Shown piece by piece: positions 27,501 to 36,500 of a stretch of 64,000 nt of DNA. How positions within the stretch are numbered: the stretch's first letter is position 1; the number at the start of each line of letters is the position of its first letter. The notes beneath the pieces were generated by a model. It was not told where the DNA came from and made no database searches. It saw only the letters and a list, made by a program, of their open reading frames with translations. The position numbers and the translations under genes were made by a program. The stretch comes from Hydractinia symbiolongicarpus (Eukaryota > Cnidaria > Hydrozoa > Anthoathecata > Hydractiniidae), in assembly GCF_029227915.1 (NCBI RefSeq), contig NC_079877.1:4402001-4466000 (forward strand). Reading direction: 5' to 3'.

Positions 27501-30500
27501 TCTCCAGAATATGTTGTAATAAAAAAAGGAAGGTCATTTAACTTGAAGTGTCAAGTACTTGGTTCACCACCACCTACAATTGAATGGAAAAAAGTTGGTA
27601 CAAACGAACTTTCTTATCAGTCCCTTCTTAGCTTTGACAATGAATTAGTTGCAACAGCAGCAAGAACCGAAGATGCAGGAACATACGTTTGTACTGCTAA
27701 AAACATCCATGGCGTTTCTATATCTTCGGCTGAAGTTACCGTAGTAGGTGGGCCATTTGTAAGAACTAAACTAAATGGATTTTACTGTTAAACCAGCTGC
27801 AGTACTGAAATCAGAACACCTAACATCGTGGACCGCGTATCATGCGATAGTAAAATTTTTTAGCATCATGAAAGTCGCGATCCATCGTGGGGGTGACTTT
27901 CATGATGCATCGTGATTTTCGCAATCCACATCGCGACCGTCATGATACATCTTTAAACATTATAATAACACTTAATTAGTGTCATGAGAGAATAACACCA
28001 TTGAAAATAAAAAGTTATTTTATTGTTGGTTTTTTAAATGAAAAATAGTTTCGTCGTTGTAAGCTTCTTTCTTGTTTAGACAAATCCAACCTAATTAGTT
28101 GTTCTACAGGCCCAAGCGGCCCTAATTTTCAAGAAAACAAAAAAATAATATCAAGCAAAAAAGTTTTTAAGAAAAAAAAAATTAAAAACATAAAAACATT
28201 TTCTTATCCCATCTCATAAAAAAATATTATTATTGTCATAACACCCTTCTTTGTTATGATTATTATATGTGTTTAAAATTACGCTTGCTAAAATCTAATA
28301 GTGCAAGACTTTTACCGTATTCTCTCTAAAACACAATTCTGGAGATAATTTTTTCTTTTGTGCTGAATGTAATTCTAATGTATTTATATCTTTGCAATCA
28401 CATTGAGAACAATTTGCTTCTGGTAATAGAGCAGTATAGCAGGTATCATTTTTAAGGTGTTATTGACATGTGTTTCACAACCTAGTGCCCAAGACTTCAT
28501 TATTAATTTCTGTAAAAAATATTTAAAAATGCAAAATTAAATGTATCTTTTTTATCTTCGCTACCTTCAAGCAACAGGACCATTGAAAATATGAAAAATA
28601 CAATTCAAAATACAATTAATAAGACACATGCAACTATCTCCTCCCCATTGCGGCAATATATTTTATCATGCACACTATGATTATTATTATTATTATTATT
28701 AACATTTATTTGGGTTCAATTTTGTACAAAATTGTTCTTCTCCCTAAAATGAAATATAAAAATGAAAAAAATTATAGATTAAGAATAAATAAGTGTTCAA
28801 AAAATAAATTTTTTTATATACATTAAATAAAAAAGAAAACCGCGATGAGAAAAACTGAAAAGGCTTGAAAGAAATTGAAACGCTCGAATCGACGAGAAAT
28901 TAAGAAACGATATATGGAATCAACCTAAATTGTAACTAGACAAAAAGCAGAGAAAACGATAAATGGCCTCTATGATTGCTGAGATATAAATGGATAACAA
29001 AATTCTATAAAAATTAGAATATAATGTGCCGTACATCGCTGTTACAGACAATCCCTGATAATTATTATGTTGTTAGCTTTTTACCTTGAGTGCTAGTTCC
29101 ATTTTTTTAGTGAGACAAATTTTTATTATTTTTTCTTCGCAACTAAAAAATATAAACTGCGTGCGTTATGCGAAAATACATAGAAAAAAATTGGTTGTTG
29201 TAAGACCCTCCTCCATCGTTATTTTTCAATTTTTTTTGCTCTTGTTGTTCCGACTATACATTTTTGATAAAATTATTTTTATTTTGCTGACAGTAAGCTA
29301 CTATCCTATAGCCCGTGAACAACTAATTACGGTATGGTCGCCTTATTTCTAAAATCCAATTTCCAATATAAATATATTGCAAGATGCAAAAGAATTTTTA
29401 AATTTGAAAAAAAAGACACAAGATTATACCCATCTATTGTTTAATATTTTTAATGTTATTCACGATCCATCGCGACAATCACAATTAATAGTGACGATCG
29501 GGATAGCATGATTATTTTTTTATACATCGAGACTATCGTGAAGTTCTTTGTTAACATTTTTTCTATGGCAATGGTCACAATAAGATCGCGGATCATTCGT
29601 GTCGCGCATGATACACGCTCACGATGTTAGGTGTCCTGATTCCAGTACTGTATGCCTTTCCTTAGACTAAATAATTATTTGAGGAAATCTGGTGCAATCA
29701 AAAATTCCAGTTGTGCAAATTTAGGAATACAGTATATATTTGTAGCCTTTGATATAACGTGCACATTTCTGTGCATTTTTCTTGAGGTAAGGAATTGTTT
29801 ATTTGTAAAATAACTTTTGCTAATTGATTTATATGATATTTTAGAACCTCCATGGATAGTAACAAGTAACAAATCTCGCACGTATGTCAACCTCAAGGAC
29901 AGAATTATGCTGCATTGTGAAGCCACAGGGTATCCCAAACCTAGCATTAAATGGCTGATACCCAGTAGTTCAACTGCGACATCAAGAAAGGATTTCTTAA
30001 CAATTGATGAAGTAACAAAGTATGATCATGGTCAGTATAAATGTCAGGCCAGCAATTCTGGTGGGATAATCGAAGAAACTTTTACAGTTGCTGTTAATGG
30101 TAACACTTTTCTACGTTTTTCTTTTCTTGTGTCTTGTGCCAGGGCCAGTAAAGTTCATTCAGCTGTTATTGATTCTAATACACGAAGTTTTAGTTCTTTC
30201 AGTGTTTAATCTACATTTATTGCTTAAGAAACACCTTGTCAATTATTTTTAGAAATTCCGCGAGCAAATATTGATGTTGATAGTGTTATCACAGTATTGG
30301 CAGGTACCCAAAAATCAATTCAATGTAAAGGTTATGGACAACCAAAACCCTCACTTCAATGGAGTAAAATTAAGGACAACATGCCTAGAGATGTGATTAT
30401 AAGGGGTGGGACATTGCATTTCAGTAAAATCCATTCTGAACATGCGGGAACCTACCGCTGTTTGGCTGAAAACAAATTTGCATCTGTGTTATCAGAAGTT

Positions 30501-33500
30501 CAAATTATTGTTAAAGGTAATTTAATGTTCTTTCTAGTTTCTGCCATTTCAGTGTTAGTCAATTTCTTTAAATGATGTTGTATGTTTTATGTTTTAAGCT
30601 TGTTTGGTACACCTTTTAATAGTACAACTTTTAATAAAAATATTTTTTTGGTTTGAGATTTAAAGATATATGGCAAAGAAATGCAGACATGTACTGCACT
30701 TTAATCTGTTTTATTTACAGCGTAATCTGTGCAACTGTTTAAACTTTTTAAATTATAATGAATGGTCTGCAAAACTTAATTAAAGCTTATGAAAATTTAT
30801 GTTTGCTAACCATATCAATTGTAGTAAAGTAAATTTTTTTCTGTATACAAATATATTTTTAGGTGATCCTATTGTTTCCGTTTCACCTAAAATCTTAACG
30901 GTTAATTTTAAAGAAGAAGCAAAGTTTTACTGCTCCGCTACAGGCTCACCTAATCCAAAAATAACATGGTTAAAATTAAATGGTAACCTACCAGAAGAAA
31001 GATACATCAAACGAGATTTTTTTCTCATATCAAGTGCTAAACCATCAGATGCAGGCACTTATATTTGTCGGGCTGAAAATGATCTTGGTATATCTGAGGG
31101 ATTAGTGCAGTTACAAGTTTATGGTAAGCAGCAAAAATTTAGTGAGCAATTAGATTCAATAGGATTTAATAATTATAATGAAATGAAACTTTGCCAGTAT
31201 CGAATTTTCTGAATCTTCTTTTTCATAAACATTTTCACATAATATATACATGCTTAATTAGAATTTCATTTTAGAGTTTGTTCCAAGTTTCAATACTACC
31301 TACAATTCTATGATCATGTTCGATAAAATGGAATATGATTTGCACACCACAAGGATAACAATTTCTATGAAGCCATTACAACCTGAAGGATTATTATTCT
31401 ATAGTGGAAAGGCTTCGAAAGATTTTATCTCGCTTAGCCTAAGAGATGGTTTTGTTGTATTTCAGTATGACCTTGGATCTGGTCAGTCATATATTAGGAG
31501 CAAGTTTAGGGTCAGTTTAAGCCAATGGGTAACTATTGTTGCATCACGCGATGAAGGCAGTGGTTATTTACAAGTGAACAATCAACAAATTGTTGGTGGT
31601 AAATCAGGAGGAAAGTACCGTAGATTGAACTTAAACAGTGAAATATTTCTTGGTGGTCATGAAAATTATGATAAGATTGTCAAGCAAATTAATTTAAGAA
31701 GTGGTTTTAGTGGATGTATTAGTCAGTTGGTTGTAAATGGTGTAGAAAAGCATTTTGGTAGGTATCAAGTTTCTTTAACTCTGGGAAACAAATTTTTTAA
31801 TTCAAGTTACCAAAAAACGTAATGCTCCCTTGCATTCTTTCATCAATTTTCACATTTAAATAAGGTTTATGGAGTTTATTTACTTTTCTTTTAGTTTCGG
31901 AGCCCCTTCTTTTAAGAAAAGTTGTTGCTTGTAAGACGTGCAGTAAACAGTCGTGTCTGAATGGAGGAGAGTGTTGGCCAGCCAAAACAAGAACAGGAAA
32001 GACATGCAAGTGTCCTGCTTCTTATACTGGTTCGCGATGTGAAGAGCGCGTTGAGAGTTGCTATCCTGCAGCTTGCAAAAGTGGTGGAAAATGTACGAAT
32101 AATGTTGGCAATGGTTATACTTGTAAATGTATTCTTGGACGATATGGTAAAAGATGTGGGAAAGGTAAAAAAAAATTTCATTTAGTTTACTTTGTGTTTT
32201 CCCTTTTGTTGTAACATCGTTTAACTACTTTCAGCAGTTGTGTATTGATTACAAACATGAAGTTTTATTTATCTTCGTAATCTTCTTAACAAGTTTAGAT
32301 CTAGATAACTTAGTTTTGTGTTAGAATGAAATCATACAACCCAAACAAGTCAAAGTTCGCTAAAGTAAAAATGTGAATTTTTACGTTAAAAGGATTTAAA
32401 GTTATTTAGGATTTAAGTTTTTTTTTCATGGACGTAGTTGGTAACTGTTGCCTGTTGAAACGACTGTGTTCTATACATCTTTGACTAAGGGGTAAATTAT
32501 ACGCAATAAAAGTTAATATGTTATGGAGGTATCAACATTGTGGGTTTACAATGTTGATACCTGATGATCATTTTCCAATTCACATCCTCTAGTACTTGTT
32601 TTTTTTAACGGTTGTTTAAACAATGTCTAAATCTAAAGGTTTTTCATACAAAACCGCAGTAAATAATAAATTATAAAAAACAAAAGTTGCTTCAAAAAAA
32701 GTAACGAATCATACACTTTTAGGCAAATAAGAGTGACTTATTTCTTTCTTTCTTTATTCCCAGGACACTCTATTACCATACCATCTTTTCACCGAAAGAC
32801 TTATATTTCATACAAGCTAACACAGTTTCTCCCCAATTCATTGACCGTCTCAATTTCATTTAAAATTTTAACACGAGACGATGTGGAAGTATTTTCAATC
32901 AAGCAAAAATTTCGAAATTCACAAAAGTTCTTAAAAATTCACATACGGAATGGAAAAGTTGTTTTAAAGTATGACCTTGGTGATGGCGTTGTTGTTATAA
33001 CTACAAAGAGAAAAGTTGACATTGGGAAATGGATTAATGTTTATGCAGAGCAGAGAAGAAGATATGCTTCATTGTCTGTAAACAATGGTCAAGCTTATAA
33101 AACCGCCTCATCTGGACGCCATTACTCATTAAGCTTAAACGCAAAGTCGACCTTGGTTATTGGTGGTGGGAAACGAGGCGAACTTCCAGGTATGCTTGGT
33201 TGTATTCGAGAATTGATTATGAATGGGAAAAGAATAAATTTAGCAGAAGATTTCATCGAAGCAAAATATTATTCCAGTTGTTATAAATTCAATTCACCAT
33301 GTTTGTCTCAACCATGTCTCCATGGTGGTACATGTCACATCATTTCAAAAGAATCTTTTAAATGTAAATGTTTGTCAAAGTATAGCGGAAAAACATGCGA
33401 TAAACGTGTGAAATCATGTGGAAGATATCCTGACTGTAACAATGGTGGAAAATGTTCCAATAAGACAAGGAAAGGAGACCTCTGCATGTGCCCAATTGGG

Positions 33501-36500
33501 TATACGGGAACATCATGTGAAAAAGGTGAAATACTTATTTTGTTGCTTCCTTTAAGAAAACAAACCTTTTACTTTGTTGCTGGCATTTGCTGATATCCTA
33601 GTGATGGATTTTTGTCTGACCCCTAGACTTCTACATCATTTTTTAGGAGTATGGTATAAAGCGATAGTTATGTGCTTACATTTTCATGGCGAGCAATGTA
33701 CTAGAGTTTCTTTTGTGTATCAGTCACAGATTTAAATTTTTCTTGATATAATATTTAAAGTTTCGTAATATTTAATTTGGAGAGGAGAAGCTTCAAAACT
33801 TTGCAGGCTTTCTTATGAAAATGTAAGGCACAATTTATAGAACTTAGTGTTCCAAAACATTGTTTGCTTTTGTTTGCATAAATATTCGCCTTTTAGCAAC
33901 CTCAATCGGTGATGCTATCTTATTCAATGAAGAGAGCTTTTTGGTTTATCCGAAAAGTCTAATAAGGTATGCCGTAGGTTTATTATTTTTTTTAGGGATT
34001 ATCAGATGCTTATTTATTTCCTTGCTTTGAAAGTTTTTTTTTTGTTTCTTGTGTTTTATTTTCCTTAGGTCTTTTCCTTTGTTTTGTTTTATGTTTGTTT
34101 TTATTTTGTAACTTGTATATTTTACTATCTTGTTACCCTTTATTTGGGTCTATATTTATTGTAGAAGAGTGGAAAGAAGTCGCATTCTCATTTCCATGAA
34201 AACACGAGAACAAAATGGCTTGTTGTTGTGGTTCGGTCAGAACATTGATATTAGTCCCGACTTTTTGCTTCTTGGATTACGTAATGGGTACTTTGAAGTG
34301 CAGTAAGTTTTTGAGGACAGTTTTTTTCCTTTTGGAAACTCAGCTTTATATATTTTTAACTGTCGGAAGTGTGTCCATTTGTTTCAGAAACTTTATTGTT
34401 ACAACTTTGTAGGAAGCTCAAAAATTGTGTTTGACCAAAATGAAGGAAATCATAACTAATTATAAAACCTGTTTGGAAAACTGTTTACTCATAGAAATAA
34501 CTTTAGTTTAACTTTCATAACAGGTATGTAAATGCTGAAAAAGAACATTTAACCTGTGTTTTAGATATGAATTGGGAAGTGGTCTTGCAGAAGGAAGAAG
34601 TCATACTCGTGTTAGTGATGGTGAATGGCACGATGTTGAGATTACCAGGTAGACCTGGTTTGACATTTTACTGTAAAGCTTAATGAAAAGATAGCTATAC
34701 TTTTCTTCCATTTCTTTCTCAGATTTTTTTATGCCATAAAATAAATTTAATAAAATTTCAAAGCAACTGGCATACACAACTGACAAGGATTGTTGCAACA
34801 GCAGACTGTTTCATGTTTATTAAATCTCTATAATAATGTCGATAAACCGGGCCATGCTAAACCAGGCACAACATCTTTCAACTACAAGTAACAAACGTGT
34901 TGTATTTTTATCGACTCTGCTGCGACGGGTAATTTTCCATTGCTTCTCTAATGGTTAACGACTAGTTTCACACATATTAGTGGTGCAAATTTTGTAGACA
35001 GACGTCTAGCACGATGCGCGATATCACAACCACATCACAAGTGCTTTTGTTAATCCAATCAACATAACAATTTACTTTTTATTGGTTCTGTTTATTACGT
35101 AACTAAATTTTCTCCGTAGAAATGGACCTACATTGGGCTGTAGTATTGACGGCAAACGAGAATTCACGATTTATTCTGAAGGTCGGAACAGAAATCTTGA
35201 TGTTTATTCCAACTTAATCTTAGGTAAGACATTGATTTAATTCTTCCTGTCGCAATTTTTAAATTTTATCTCGCGAAACTTTTAAGGATGATTATTCGCA
35301 AAGAATTTGTTAGGTACAAACTTTTTCAATTGCCAATTCATAAAAGTATATGCACTAAATTTTTGTTAAATAATATGGTTTAAAATGTCTTATCTTCGAG
35401 TCGCCAAATTTTTCTTCAAACGAAAAAATATATTTGCGTAGTATTAGAAAAAAATAGGGGGTGATGCTTTAAACGTATGCACCTTAACAAAATGATCCTG
35501 TCTCTGAAAATTACTTCTTTTCCTTTTCTGTTATTAAAAATATAAGCCACTTTACCTGTAAAGCACAAATAAAAATTGATGCTTTGCTACAGGGTAAAAA
35601 CAAAAAAATCCTCTGAGGGACATTTGTTTTAAACATAGCAATTCGAAATAGTGAAATTATTATAAATCACGAATCACGAAACATTTTCTTGTCCAATTCG
35701 TGGATTTGCGACATTTTTTTTACTCATAAAAATTTACTCCTGAAATTTTGAACTTACAATTGTCAATTCTGCACAGATAGAAAACATATTCGCTTCGAAA
35801 TGTTTAAGAATCATGTTACGTTTGTTATGAACTCTTTAAGTTAAAGTTGCTGTAAATTTTCGATTAGACCCGAAACAGGTCCTATTATAGAGGTTAAATA
35901 CTGAAGGCAGTTAAAACTACAATAGTGAAAAAAATGAAACCGCACATCTCACCGCGCAAAAGTAACAATTTTGCGAAAAAGCTGTCTTTGTTTTTTTATT
36001 TTTTTCCCGGATTGTAGTAAACAAAGGTTTCACTTGTATTAATGTAGCCAATTTTTTTAAAACTTATTCAAATAGAAAATAATTTTTTGTGGAAACTGTA
36101 TCTCAAAGATAAAAAAGTCGAAAGGGGTAAAAAGAAATGTTACTTTTTACTTGAAAAAGTAGAAAGGTTTTTTTAGTTATTGAAAATTATTGAAACGTTT
36201 TCTTACGTGTTAATAATATTTTACACTCAAAAGTATGTGCGCAAAATTGTTTCTCTAAACTATCTTTACTACTCATATTTTCTGCACGCGTTATTTCAGG
36301 AGAAAAGTGCAAATGTTGTTGTTAAATTTAAACTACAAGTCGCAAGAAAATAATTGTTGTTAGAAACAAAAGATTTTTAAACTCGATTTTTATTGCGCAG
36401 TAAATTTTTGCAGAGGCAAGTCCTCGAAGGAAACCTTCAAAGATTTCTGTCAATTTTTTGATCTTTCTTTTGTCAGATGCTGACTGTTTGTTAGATTGAA

